NCBI GenBank assembly: GCA_017548605.1
Contig: JAFYZT010000040.1
Span: 248,001-312,000, forward strand
Direction of reading: 5' to 3'
From: Prevotella sp.
Lineage (GTDB): Bacteria > Bacteroidota > Bacteroidia > Bacteroidales > Bacteroidaceae
DNA: 64,000 nucleotides
Under the pieces are notes generated by a model. The model saw only the letters and a program-made list of their open reading frames with translations, made no database searches and was not told the DNA's origin. Positions 50,067 to 62,700 of this stretch are shown here, one piece after another (position 1 is the first letter of the stretch; every line of letters starts with the position of its first letter). Position numbers and translations under genes: made by a program.

Positions 50067-53000
50067 TTATTTAATGTAAACTTTTTTAGTTCTACCATCT
50101 GTGTACTTCACGATGTTGAGGCCCTTGGCTGGCTTGTATAGTTTTATGCCATCCACTGTATATAATCCCTCGATTTCGGCATTCGGATTATTGAAGAGCT
50201 GTTCTATGGCCGTTGTCTCATCACCCTCACTATCTTCGTCAATGACAAACACTATGTTCGCGTAGTCATCGCCAGTGTAGGTGGATGTGATGTACCAACG
50301 ATACGCACCCAGTGACTGACCAGCAGCATTCCATAGCAGATTACCATTGGTATTCAGACTAAACCACTGTTTCGCAGCATCAGCAGAATATGAATCGTAG
50401 ACACCATAGAAATCGTACCTGTTGGTTGATGTTGAAGTGTATTTCAAGCTACCCGTATCCTTGGCTTTTAGCGTAGCGTTCTCGGCAACGAACTCATATA
50501 CACCGGCCGTCTTCGGCTTAATGATATAGGGTTTGTTGGCACTCAGGGTGTATCCTGATCCTACCTCAACGATGTTCATGACGACCTTATTCTCGTCTTG
50601 AACTACCCCCTCCTGATTAGCTGGAGCGGAGAACATATGTATGCGATAGAAGGTGCATCTCTCTATGTCTTCATCCGTTATGGTATAGTCGAAAGGCACA
50701 AACCAACACTGGCGATGTCCAGCCGTCTTCGATGAGAACTCACGTTTATAAATAACCATGGGGAACTGTTTGTCTTCATCGTTGGTATATGGTGTTTTCT
50801 CGTTGAGGAGGTCTGACAAGATGAAAGCAGGCTCATAGGTGATCTTGACCAAGGTAAGACGCACCTGAGCACCTGAAGCAGTAAACGTCACCTTGTTGGC
50901 ACTACCCGTCCATGTCTTAGTTGAAGCGTCCCAGCCATCCAATTCGCTGAAATTGGAAACAGCATAACCTGATTTGTCTGTGAATTCAATTTTCTTAATC
51001 TTACCCACAGTAGAAGATACGGTGAAAGTACTAAATTTGTAAAGACGATATTCTGTTTCATTACCACCGATACCATCAGAAGAGTAAATGGTCAATCCAT
51101 CCTTTGTGATGCTCCATTCGCCACGTGTATCACCCGTAGTAGCAATATCTTTAGTGGCATCAAACGTAGCCGTGACTTCTGTCGGGGCGTTGGGGTCATA
51201 AACGGTGACAGTCTGCGTGAAAGCAACAGGAGCATAATTCTCCCAGCCTTCAACACCTTCCATAGGTTTGCAATTGAAGGTGACGGTGACCGTTCCCACC
51301 TGGTGGGCTTCATAATATGAGCCGTTAACAGAGAGGACTTCAGGATTGTCGCTAGACCAATCTGTCAAATCAAGTCCATTGAAATTCGCTTCAATAGCCG
51401 CATCAAAACTACCAGACGTACCTACTTCAACCTCTGTGGGAGTGATGGCGCAACTGGAGGCAACAGGAGTTTTATGGCTGAGTTCAACAATCTTGCTATT
51501 GTTCGCACCAAATTGGTTAGCACCTTGATATACGGACAATTTACCGCATACTTTCACGCCATCGCCCACTGTAATCTGGTCCTCTGCGGTGAAATCTGCG
51601 CCATCAAGATATTTTCCATGATAAATCTTCAATTGTGAATCGGTTGTACCATCATCGGAAATCCAATAAGAGGCGTTACCGTGTTGTGTGCTCACCTCAT
51701 CAATCTGAGAGATGATACCCGTGACGTATACGTCATTGGTAGGCAACTCTGTCAACGCGAGAGCCTCAGCCACGGTATAAGGATTGTTGATCGTACCCTT
51801 GGCGTTGGGGTCATAAACGGTGACAGTCTGCGTGAAAGCTACAGCTTCATAATTCTCCGAGCCTTCAACATAATCTAAAGGTTTACAATTGAAGGTAACG
51901 GTGACCGTTCCCACCTGGTGGGCTTCATAATATGAACCGCTAACGGAGAGGACTTCAGGATTATCGCTAGACCAATCTGTCAAATCAAGTCCATTGAAAT
52001 TCGCTTCGATAGCTGTATCAAAACTACCAGACGTACCTACCTCAATTTCCGTGGGAGTTATTGTGCAGCTAGAAGCAACAGGAGTCTTGCCTACTGGACT
52101 ACCCTCTTTAACATAGAGTACGGCGGACTGCTGACCGCTGCTATAGCAAGCAAAGCGGGGGTTTCCGCTGTTGTATCTGAGATAACGAGAATAGGTATTA
52201 TCCTTCAACTCGAAATCGTTGGTAACAGTCCATTTCGCATTGTCTGTCACTTCATCTGAAGCGTGGATTTCATTGCTCGGACTATTAAGAGCCAGATATT
52301 TGTTGTTATCCGAAGCTAAGAAAGTCCAAGCATCATTTTCGCCACCAAGTGTCAGAACGGCCACGGCCTCGTTCTTGATACTAACCTTATTATCTTCAGT
52401 AATGGTTACGGGGACTTTATCACGGATTTTATCATTGGTTGTATTTACAGCACCCATAGCCATGTTAGAAGCTGTGGCCACGAGAATGTATTCATTGCCT
52501 GCCACAAGCTGATTGGCATTGGTCACTTTCTCATAGATGACTGTAGGAGTGGCTGCTGTCACAGAAATTGGGAAAGTTTTGTAACCTCCATTATACTCGG
52601 TGTTGCCTTCCCAAGAAGCCGAAATAGTCGTTTCGCCAACAGCGATACCTGTCACCTCACCATCAGCATTAACAGTGGCTATATCTGTGTTAATAGACTC
52701 AAACAGAATATTGTTTTCCAAGCTCTGAGGAAAACTAATAGTAGCCTTCTCACCCACCTCTATACTATTAGCAGAGATTGTCACATTGGCATCCTGAGGT
52801 CCATCACTTTCAGTATAGAATACAATCTTGCTGATTGTCAGATCACCATTAGAAGAACCTTTCTTCTGGTTGAATGTAAGGCGATAATAGGCATTGGCTA
52901 TTGGTGAAGTAATGGTATAAGTATTATCACCAGCAACGGGAGTCAAAGGAATAGTCGTTGAGTTAGTAAAACCCGCATTGTCGGCCACTTCCAGCAAAGA

Positions 53001-53330
53001 CCCATTACTGTTTTTAACAGCATCCACCGTCACAACAACCTTGGTCACAGCTTTATCGATAGCGGCAGCGGTAATGATGGATCCATCCCAAGTGCCATTT
53101 TTGCTACCGCCTTTGATAACACTCCAACCATTGTTGTTGTTGTTGAAGTTGACAATAGTACAAGTGAAATTGTCATACGTTGCCGACCAAGTACTGGCGT
53201 AGCTCGAAACGCCCTGACTATTATAAGCAGGGCCGAACTGCAACGTTTTGTAGGGCGTTTCCGTCGCCCATGCGCCATTGAACACTGTCATGAGCAGCGC
53301 CAATAGAGAAAAACGTAAAAGATTTTTCAT
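50067..53330 (-). CDS. Large secreted Ig-like (BIG2) multidomain protein with C-terminal sorting-like motif
   Basis: This protein of 1087 residues has a signal peptide (about 1-22, ending GAWA). In order: a jelly-roll-like beta domain (about 25-175), a BIG2 Ig-like domain (about 180-260, VTISANSIEVGEKATISFPQ), a beta-trefoil-like block (about 265-410), an Ig-like unit (about 415-515), an OB-fold-like block starting NPYTVAEALALTELPTNDVY (about 520-620), a second nearly identical Ig-like unit (about 620-715), another jelly-roll-like domain (about 720-835) and the C-terminal module (about 840-1087) shared with the 3266-residue protein. The end, EGLYTVDGIKLYKPAKGLNI to KKVYIK, resembles Prevotella type IX secretion sorting domains. 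Probably a surface or secreted adhesin-like protein; no enzyme site is seen. Confidence 0.85.
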   Translation of the reverse strand: MKNLLRFSLLALLMTVFNGAWATETPYKTLQFGPAYNSQGVSSYASTWSATYDNFTCTIVNFNNNNNGWSVIKGGSKNGTWDGSIITAAAIDKAVTKVVVTVDAVKNSNGSLLEVADNAGFTNSTTIPLTPVAGDNTYTITSPIANAYYRLTFNQKKGSSNGDLTISKIVFYTESDGPQDANVTISANSIEVGEKATISFPQSLENNILFESINTDIATVNADGEVTGIAVGETTISASWEGNTEYNGGYKTFPISVTAATPTVIYEKVTNANQLVAGNEYILVATASNMAMGAVNTTNDKIRDKVPVTITEDNKVSIKNEAVAVLTLGGENDAWTFLASDNNKYLALNSPSNEIHASDEVTDNAKWTVTNDFELKDNTYSRYLRYNSGNPRFACYSSGQQSAVLYVKEGSPVGKTPVASSCTITPTEIEVGTSGSFDTAIEANFNGLDLTDWSSDNPEVLSVSGSYYEAHQVGTVTVTFNCKPLDYVEGSENYEAVAFTQTVTVYDPNAKGTINNPYTVAEALALTELPTNDVYVTGIISQIDEVSTQHGNASYWISDDGTTDSQLKIYHGKYLDGADFTAEDQITVGDGVKVCGKLSVYQGANQFGANNSKIVELSHKTPVASSCAITPTEVEVGTSGSFDAAIEANFNGLDLTDWSSDNPEVLSVNGSYYEAHQVGTVTVTFNCKPMEGVEGWENYAPVAFTQTVTVYDPNAPTEVTATFDATKDIATTGDTRGEWSITKDGLTIYSSDGIGGNETEYRLYKFSTFTVSSTVGKIKKIEFTDKSGYAVSNFSELDGWDASTKTWTGSANKVTFTASGAQVRLTLVKITYEPAFILSDLLNEKTPYTNDEDKQFPMVIYKREFSSKTAGHRQCWFVPFDYTITDEDIERCTFYRIHMFSAPANQEGVVQDENKVVMNIVEVGSGYTLSANKPYIIKPKTAGVYEFVAENATLKAKDTGSLKYTSTSTNRYDFYGVYDSYSADAAKQWFSLNTNGNLLWNAAGQSLGAYRWYITSTYTGDDYANIVFVIDEDSEGDETTAIEQLFNNPNAEIEGLYTVDGIKLYKPAKGLNIVKYTDGRTKKVYIK

Positions 53331-53463
53331 AATTATGATTGATATTGTAAAAGAGTAAAACTTCTGATTTTCAACATATTACCCTATAATCATAAGATAG
53401 CAAGGGCGCATGACGAGTTGTTCTCTATGTAAATAGATAAATCATCAAAACATTTTTCGGCTG

Positions 53464-53495
53464 CAAAGTTACAGAGAAAAAACGAATGCCACAAA
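53464..53495 (-). promoter_or_regulatory. Promoter of the 1087-residue protein cassette
   Basis: On the minus strand TTTG (53495-53492), exactly 20 nt, TAACTTTG (53471-53464). The leader is about 125 nt long. Confidence 0.75.
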
Positions 53496-53558
53496 TTTTT
53501 GTGGAGAAATGGAGTTTCGGACATTTCTCCAAGTAAGTAAGAGGGTTATAAACGTAGA

Positions 53559-53585
53559 AAGGAGGGACGCTACGCGCCCCTCCTT
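53559..53585 (-). terminator. Hairpin after the 59-residue acidic gene
   Basis: AAGGAGGG pairs with CCCTCCTT around GGCGCGTAGCG-type loop; a near copy of the hairpin at 49837-49864. It separates the two cassettes. Confidence 0.6.
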
Positions 53586-53603
53586 ATCAATAGATGAAGA
53601 TGG

Positions 53604-53783
53604 TTACTTTTCTTCGTCCCAGAGTGAGAAGGAAGAAGTTGTGGTTCCGACTTCGTCTTCGAATTCGAAATTGCCGTTATTGGCCTCGAATTCTCCACCC
53701 GTAGAGAATCCCACATCTTCCAAGATAGGATCTCCCTCTGGGATAATGACCTCCGTTTCTGGCTTTACATACTCTCTTTTCAT
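53604..53783 (-). CDS. Acidic 59-residue protein, partner of the 3266-residue surface protein
   Basis: The product starts MKREYVKPETEVIIPEGDPI, continues with EDVGFSTGGEFEANNGNFE and ends SSFSLWDEEK. About two thirds of positions match the 58-residue paralogue, with the ends and the EDVGFSTGG centre most conserved. It starts 8 nt after the stop of the giant gene. There is no signal peptide, so it is cytoplasmic unless exported by another route. Synonymous as well as conservative amino-acid differences are seen between the two copies, which suggests selection on the protein. Confidence 0.8.
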   Translation of the reverse strand: MKREYVKPETEVIIPEGDPILEDVGFSTGGEFEANNGNFEFEDEVGTTTSSFSLWDEEK

Positions 53784-53791
53784 AAGACTAT

Positions 53792-56700
53792 TTATTTAAC
53801 GTAAACTTTTTTAGTTCTACCATCAGTGTACTTCACGATGTTCAGGCCTCTGACGGGCTTGTCGAGCTTGACGCCACCCACGGTGTAGAAGCCTTCGATC
53901 TCAGCGTTCGGATCATAGAAGATCTGGTCGATGGTCGTGGTCTCATCACCTTCTCCCTCTTCATCGATGATGAACGAGATGTTCGCGTAGTCATCGCCAG
54001 TGAATGTCGGTTTGATATACCAACGGTACGGGCCCAGTTTCTGAGTAGCTGAATTCCATTTCAGATTGCCATTGGTGTTCAAACTGAACCACTGGTTCGC
54101 AGCCATGGGTCCGTAAGAATCGTAGACACCATAGAAGTCGTATTCGTAGATAGACGTCGCGAGGCTTAACAATTCATCCGTATTCTTGGCTTTGAGCGTG
54201 GTGTTCTCAGCAACAAACTCATATACACCAGACGCTTTCGGCTTAATGATATACGGTTTGTTGGCCTTCAGGGTATATTCAGCTGTCAGCTCCGAAATCT
54301 TCATGACGACATCTTTCTCATCTTCCACCACACCTTCTTGATTTGCAGGTGCGGAGAACATGTGGATGCGATAGAAGGTACACTTCTCAAGGTCTTCAGC
54401 CGTGAGGGTATAGTCGAACGGCACGAACCAACACTGACGCGTGTTAGCCGTTGTTTCTGAGAACTCTCTGTAATAGGTTACCACCTTGACAGGCGTATCC
54501 TCTTCCAGTGTGTACGGGGTCTTATTGTCGTCACGTGGCATGACGGAATTCGCTTTCGCCAAGAGGTCGTAGAGGTCATAGATGCCTGCATCTTCCTTCG
54601 TCATGACGGCATAAGGATAAGCGGCCTTGGTCTCTTCATCTTCGTTATCGGTAGCGACATAACCTTCAGCACAGTATTCCTCATCGGGTTCTTCAGAGAA
54701 GATACCACCCGTTATCTGGATGTCGCCGGCGGTGTAGTTGTTATCGGTTACCCAAGTCACGTCGAACTTACCGTTCTTGATGTTCAGCTTACCGCCTGTC
54801 GCCTCAATCGGACCAGTGATAGCACCGGTGGTGTTGATGTTGACAGTAGGAATAGCGTAATCAGCATACTTGCATGTATCGAACGCACGACCGCCCGTCT
54901 TTGCGGTGATGCTTGTCGAACCAGTCAGGTTGATAGTGCCGCAGTTGTTGGACAGTGCATAAGCCCATCCCGAGAGTGTCGTTCCATCGAGATTGACATC
55001 TTCGAGAGTTAGGTTGCTGTAGTTCTGGATCAACATCTGAGCGGTCGGCGAAGTAGCCTTCAGCGTACCGTTCTTAAATGTGATGTCAGAACCCTGAAGG
55101 AGTTGGAATCCGTTGGATTCGGTGCCGGTAGAGCCTACCGTCTCACCTGCGACATCATAGGTCAGGCCATTGAGGTCGAACGTGATGTTGCTGCCCGAAG
55201 GAACAACCACACCGTCGCCGCTGATGACACCGTTGGTAGCTGCCTCTGTCAGGAGCGTGATAGTAGTTTCTGCCGTGCCGGCAGCGTTGACAGCCTCCTG
55301 CAAAGTCTCATACTTCGTAGTGCCGATAGCTGCGATGTACTCGCAAGCCTTCAATGTGCTCGTACCGGTACCTTCGCCGTCGCTCACCCACTTGAAGTCG
55401 GCGGGAGCAGCCTGACCGAACGAGTCTTTCTCGCGGATCACAGCCTTTTCAGGAGTAGCTTCCATGGCCGCTGCGGCTGATGGGTCAATCACGAGGTCAC
55501 CGTTGATGGTACCAGAATCAAGCATCAAATTGAAGCCGTTCTTCGCATCGTTTCCCGAAGCGCTAATCTCAACGTCACCGTTGATGACACTCTCGCCAGT
55601 CACCGTCACGCTCACCGAAGGATAGCTTGAGTAGCGGCATACGTCGAAGGCGAACGAGCCGCCTTCGTTGGCGTTAATCGTCGTGCCGTCAATCACAACG
55701 TTGCCGTTGTTGTTAGACAGTGTGTAGCAGTCGCTTCGGCTGCTGTGGCTCAAGGTAAGGGTCATGCCCTCAAGCGTCAGGTCGCTGTAGTTCTGGATCA
55801 AGAAAATCGCATTGTCAGTAGACTTGACCGTTCCGTTCTTGAAGGTAATCTTGTTGTCCTTTAGAAGCTGGAAACCCTGACTCTCCGTACCAGTGGAGCC
55901 GACCAAGTTGCCTGTTACATCGTAGGTGAAGTCATTGAAATTGACAGTCAGGCCAGTGGTATACTTACCCTCAGGAACCTTTATGCCGTTACCGGAGCAG
56001 TTTGCAAGAAGGGTTATTGTCTCGCCATCCTGGGCGGCAGCGAAAGCAGCCTCCAAAGTCTCAAACTTGGCACCGCCCTCAATCTGGGCAACATATTCTT
56101 TCAGACCGAGCGAACTAGTGCCGTCACCATTACTTACCCACTTGTAATCCGTGGGAAGGATTGTTTCACCCAATAGTTCATCTTTCACTGTCACTTCAAC
56201 GTCATCTGTCAAACTACCATTCTGAACGTCTGAAACGGCAATATTGTACAAACCGGACAGCGAACCTCCAAGGACTTCAACATCGATAGGAAGTTGTGTT
56301 GTGTGCTGAACCACGGCAATAGCAGCACCCTTCGTTGTTGTTCCATTGCCATTTGCAACACTGCTATATTCAGTAGCTGTTGAAGTGATATTACCACCGT
56401 TCACAACCAACTTACCAGCACGAATTTCTATACCTGTGTCACCTCCGGTAATAGCACCGCCATTGATGGTAGTTTCTACGCCTTCATTACCAGGAAGGTA
56501 CATGGCAGTCACATCAGAGGTGAGCACTGCACCCTCATTGATGGTGATGGTGGTGTTCTTGGTTGAGGAACCATTGGTCGCGACAGCGAAGTCGTTGCCA
56601 CCATTGATGGTGCCATTGACGATGAGCGTCTGATTCTCCGACAACATAGCAACACATCCGCCTTCGATGGTCACGCCCTCGCCGATGGTCACATCGTTAA

Positions 56701-59700
56701 ATTTTCCTGTTGCTTGAATGGCCGCGTCTGCATCAGCATTCACAATGAGTTTACCGCCACCTTCTGTAGATGTGTCAACCAATGCAAAGGTCTTATGAGA
56801 TGATGTTGTACCATTCCTTGACAGGAGAACAGCGTAATCAGTAGCCGTGGAGGTTAGCGTATGACCATTGAGGTCGAGCGTAACATTAGTAGCCATCGTA
56901 CCAGGAACAATTCGGGCAGAGGCCGTAACATCCTTCAGTAACTTATAGGTGCCACCACCAGAAATTACGGTGTTGCTCCACGCCAAGTAAGATACCTTTC
57001 CGTTGGCAGCCGTGTACATAAGGTCTGCCTCCTCAACCGTATATGTATAGGTTTCGTCAGCATTCTTCGTACTCTTCACATAGTAGCCTTCCTCATCTGT
57101 TGTAAAGATGGCAGCCGACTTGCTAGCGTTTACGGCTTGTCCCGGACTCAGCTTCACACTGAAATTACCCTTGGTAATTTTGAATTCACCAAGATTGAGC
57201 GTGAATGTTGCATCACCCTCCGTATTCCAGGTGAGGTCCTCTGTGAGGGTAATATTCTGCAAAAGAGTGATGGTCTCACCATCCATAAGATAGTTCTTCT
57301 TGAACGGAGTGTTGAATGCCAAATAATCATGATAATCTTTACCATTTTGCGTCCATGAATAGTCAACCTCAGCAAGTACTAATTCATAATAACCCTCCAC
57401 TTCTTCAGAAGGGCCGAACATGTAACCTGGGGTTTTTATGTATGAAGAGGACGGGGCTTTAGAGAACAAACCACCAGAAATGAAACCATCAATCACGCCA
57501 TTTTTAATAGCATAACTATAGATACCACCGGTAAACTTACCGCCTGAGATATTGTATTCCACAGCCTCGAAAGAATCTCCATAAGAATAGTCATACCAAG
57601 CGTAAGAACTTGCGGTAATCTCACCACCAGAAATATTCAGAGTAGCGAGTTTTTTGCTAGAAGCATCTTCGCCAGGCAATTGTGTCCAGATGGCAGCATA
57701 GCCATTTGTAGTAACAACACCACCTGTCATGTTGATAACATTTTGCTTGGTAGTGCTATTACAGAATTGGCGAATTACAGTGCCTACCGAGGTAAGATAA
57801 CCACCATTTATGTTCAGGATAGCATCATAAGAGGTATTGTTATTGTCAATAGCATAGCAGATGCTTCCGTTTGCAGTACTAATAATGTTACCAGCCTCCA
57901 TGTTCAACGTTCCACTATTAGTGATAACGTTGGTCACATAGTTATTGGTAGGCCAACTGCCAACAGCAAGGCTCTCGTCAGCCACGTTGGTGAGTTTACC
58001 ATTTTGTCCTTCGCTGCTGTCGGTAATAGTGAGCGTACCCCTATTGGTGATAAGCTGCGACCCCTTAGACTCTGTTACACTTAGCGTAACCGTCTTGCCG
58101 TTGAGGTCGAGAATTATGTTTTTGCCAACAGGTATTGTTACACCTGCATTGCCAACAATTGTCTCATCCGCAATCATCGTGATGGTTGCCTCCGTTCCAT
58201 CAGCAGGAACTGCTGCTACGGCATCAGCAAGTGACCAATACTTCACATCGCCAATCTGAGCCACATAAGGTCTTGGAGCAAGAGTGCTCGTGCCTGTTCC
58301 CTCTCCGTCACTAACCCACATATAACCAACAGGGGCATCTTGGTTGAACGAATCATTCTCCTTGATGATGGCCTTGGTGGGCGTAGCAGTCATGGCTGCA
58401 CCGGCTGAAGCATCAACCACAATGTTGCCAGAGATGGTTCCTGATTCGAGCATCAGTGTGAAGCCTTCCTTCGCATCGCTACCGGAAGCGCTGACCTCGA
58501 CATCACCATTGATAACACTCTCGCCCTTCACTGTCACACTCACGGAAGGATAGCTTGAGTAGCGGCATACGTCGAAAGCGAAGCCACCTGCCGGGTTGGC
58601 GGTGATGGTCGTGCCGTCTATCACAACGTTGCCGTTGTTGTTCGACAGGGTGTAGGCATAAATATAGTCAGCATTGTTCAGCATCAGCTTCATGCCCTCA
58701 AGGGTCAGGTCGCTGTAGTTCTGTACAAGAATCTTCGCCTTCGTAGAGGTAATGGTACCATTCTTGAAGGTAATCTTATTGTCCTTCAAAAGTTGGAAGC
58801 CCTGAGTCTCCGTACCAGTGGAGCCAACCAGGTTACCCGTCACATTGTAGGTGAAGCCGCCGAAGTCAACCGTCAGGCCTGTGGTATACTTGCTCTCAGG
58901 AACCTTTATGCCGTTGCCGGAGCAATCTGCAAGAAGGGTTATTGTCTCTCCATCCTGAGCGGCAGCGAAAGCAGCCTCGAGAGAACCATACTTATGGGTT
59001 GATTCACCACGAGTAATCAGAGCGACATAGGAGCCTTCCTCAACACTGTAGGGTGCACCTTCGACAGCATTATTCTGAACACCAATCTTGCCTTCAGCAA
59101 TGAACGGCTCGTAACTGGTATCCGTGAGGTCGGCACTGAACTGGCCGCCAGAGATAACGATGGTTCCTGCAGTCTTTGAAACATTTCCAATGTAAGTTCC
59201 GCTTTCAACGGTAATAGTTGCATTGCTTCCTAAGATAATAGCGTCAAATGCTTTGAAGTTATTATTTGACAGAGTGAGAGGAATCGTTGAACTACTCTTC
59301 TGACGTATTGCATAACCATCCGTCTTATCAGGATGAGATTCGAATGAACACCCTGTGATAGTATATGCTCTATCTGAACCACTACCTCCATTAATACCGA
59401 TGAAGCTTCCAGTCTGTGTGGCACTGCAATCCTCGAATGTTGCGCCCTCTGTTGCTGTCAACTGAGCTAAACTATGCAAGTTGGAACCTGTTACGTTGCT
59501 TATAACAAGGTTGTAACAAGTAGCACCAGAGGTTGATTTGAAACCAACGACTTTCGAATAATCCTCGTCGGTACTGGTTAGTGAGCAGTTGTTGATTGTT
59601 ATGTTATGAGCGTAATTGTACTTATTTGTATAATAAGGTGTGCCTTCTGTTTTGGTGCTAGGCACGAGGATGAAGGCATCTGTACCTGTATAAAAATCTG

Positions 59701-62700
59701 TTCCTTTGCCCTCGAACTTGATGTTCTGGATAGTCAGAGTCTCTGTGCCACTAGCACGGCCATCACCATCAATGATAATTTGGCCATTCACAGTCTTTTC
59801 CTTACCGTCGATGGCTAGGTTCAAACCTGCCTTCTGGTGAACAATCGAGTAACTCGAAATATCATCGAGCAGTTCAATGGTCACATCACCCGTCATGTTA
59901 TGGGCAGCATCGAGAGCAGATTGAAGCGACACATACTTGGTCTCGCCAATTTGTGCCACATAGTGTGGATCACCAATGGTGAAGTATCCAGGCTTATCTG
60001 TTGCAGAAACACAAACCTTACCCTCTATAATATAATCCTGGGCAACCTCTTCAGAGAAATATCCTCCGGAGACTACAATCTTACCAGTAGCAGCTTCAGT
60101 CTTGGAAATCGCTCCATTGTAAATGCCGCTTTCAACATTGATTGTGCCAGCAGTAACAGCAGTGGTTTTACCCAATAAAACAGCATTGGCTGCAGTGAAG
60201 GTATTGTCGGTAAGTGTGATGACAGCTGTGGAAGTTCCGTTTTCACGAATACCATAGCCTTCAGTAGCATTCTCGTCAGAGGTAAAGGTGTTGCCTGAGA
60301 TGGTGAAATCACCAGTACCACCATTCACATTCACGAAGCTCTCACTGCCTGTAACGGTATTATTCGTGATACTACCACCTGTGGTGCCTATTAACTGTGC
60401 AAGGCTGTGCATCATAGTGCCAGAAGCTGTACAGTTATTGATGGTCACGTTGTATTCACCTGCGCCAGAAGTGGATTTATAGCAAACTACATCATATTTA
60501 TTAGATGTACTGGTGCTAGTGAACGAGCAGTCAGTAACTGTAATGTTGTGAGCATAGTTGTATGCACCTGTTGTCCAGGGCTTATCTGTATCTTTGGTGC
60601 TTGGTACGAGGATGAATGCGTCGGTTCCAGAGTAGAAGTTCGATGTATTACCCTCAAACTTGATATTCTTGATGGTCAGAGTCTCTGTGCCGCCGGCACG
60701 TCCGTTGCCATCGATGAAAATCTGTCCTGCCAAGGTCTTGTCAGCACCGTCGATGGTCAGGTTGAGACCATCTTTCTGGTGAACGATGGAATAGGTGTCG
60801 ATATCTTCAAGCAGTTCGACAGTCACATCGCCCGTCATCTCGTGTGCAGCATCGAGGGCAGCCTGGAGAGTAGGATATGAAACATCCCCTATCTTAGCAA
60901 CGGCAGCAGGATAGATGAGAACACCATCCTGAGTGACAGTGATATTGTCAACACCACTAGATGGGCGGTCGTCTACCTGTGCCACGCTGTTGAGAACAAC
61001 AAGAGCATCAGAAGTGCTTGCCTCGGGGAATGCGCCTTCGGTGGTGCAGTTGTTGATAATCACATCGTATACAAGTAGCTTGGAACCACAAGTAGCCTTC
61101 ACATTGAGAGCAGCCTTTTTGGAGTCACCCTGGTTGACAAATTTACAATTGGTTGCAGTCACCGTGTATTTAGTAGCGCCACTTTCGTTATATACATTGA
61201 TGAACTTACCGGTCTTTTCGTTCGTGAAAGTACAATCAGTATAAGTCAAGTTGCCTGAGTATGCCCACATGTGATAATCACTATTGCTCTGATTGAACGA
61301 GCAGTCAGTGAAGTTCATGTCGCCATAGGAGAAGAATTTTCCGTTAAGCGTACATCCCTCCATGTTGATGGTGCCAGCATGCTGGAAACCGTGGTAGTCG
61401 AAATTTCCGAAGTTGAACGCTACGTTCTTGAAGGTTGCTCCATTGGGGATGGAAGCGACACTACCTGAAGATGTGTGGTTGAACACCACGCCATCGACAG
61501 AGCCTTCAATGGTCACATTATTTGGTAAGTTGGGCAGAGTGTATTCTCCAGCCGCAATAACCTCGACGGTTTGGCCTTCTGTGGCAGCTGCTACTGCAGC
61601 AGCTATGGTCTCGTACTTGGTTGTGCCAATTTGGGCAACATATGAGCCCTCTTTCACAGAGTATTTACCATTGCCCAAATCTGTGGGGATGTAACCTTCG
61701 GCACAATTCTGCTCTGGAACAGGCTGGTTAAAAGTACCACCTGAAATAAGGAGGTTGGATGCAGCATCGTCGTTGTGCGCGAAGTCAGTTGTACCTGTAA
61801 AGGTAACATTATTCCCTTCGCCCAAATTAACAACGCTTCCATTCGTGTTGCCAGGCTCAAATCCAACAATAGCTTGCCTATTGTTTTCACCCACGACGTT
61901 AATAGCTGTATTTGTAACATTAACAGTCACATCTACATCTTCAATCTTGATCACACTGTATGCGTTAGATTCGCCAGAGTAAACATTCTTAGATGTAAGT
62001 TCACTATTGGTGACATTGAATACAGAACCATTTGAACCTGCTGAAGAGTCTGCAGCCTTAATGTTCAGGCAAGCCCAACCCTTAAGAGTACTGCCATCAA
62101 TGGTCATGTTAACAGGATTGAAAGTTGTAATGGCATAACCCTTATCCGCATTTGGTACTACAATAATATTACTATTCGTAATATTGACTGTGGTGGTGGC
62201 TGACTGGTTACCGCCAATAGTCAACGGCTGAAGATAACCAGTATATGAACTTTCTGCCGTTGTCACAGTAGCGTTCTCAAGGGTCAAAGAATTCAATTTT
62301 CCACGCGTATCAATACAACGTCCATTGACGTTACCAACATTCTTCACCGTGATGTCTTTGAAAGTTACATCAATGTTACTGGAAGCACCCTGTACACCGA
62401 TTCCTCGTCCTTTAACGGTCAAGGTCAGTCCATCACCATCAACGGTTATGCCTTCTTTCACCCAGAGGTTGAAGCGAGAGTCTCCGCTATACATAGCAGA
62501 TGTGGCATCCACATCTTTGAGTAGTGTTACCGTCTCGCCATCTTGAGCGGCATCGAAAGCTGTCTGGAGATTGTCATATTTAACATCGCCTATTTTTGCG
62601 ACATATGTGCCTTCTTTTACCGTGAATGTGCCATCTCCATTAGCGGAAGAAATGAATCCCTCGGATAGGAAGTCATCAACTGGCTGAGAGAAAGTTGTAC

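Noticed and set aside
49765..50079. Plus-strand ORF of 104 codons, with a look-alike at 53509-53799
   Set aside because: Both are antisense images of the paralogous 58/59-residue minus-strand genes; their similarity comes from the real genes on the other strand.
57680..62035. Many plus-strand ORFs opposite the giant gene
   Set aside because: They repeat because the giant gene repeats; they are shadows of the beta-helix units.
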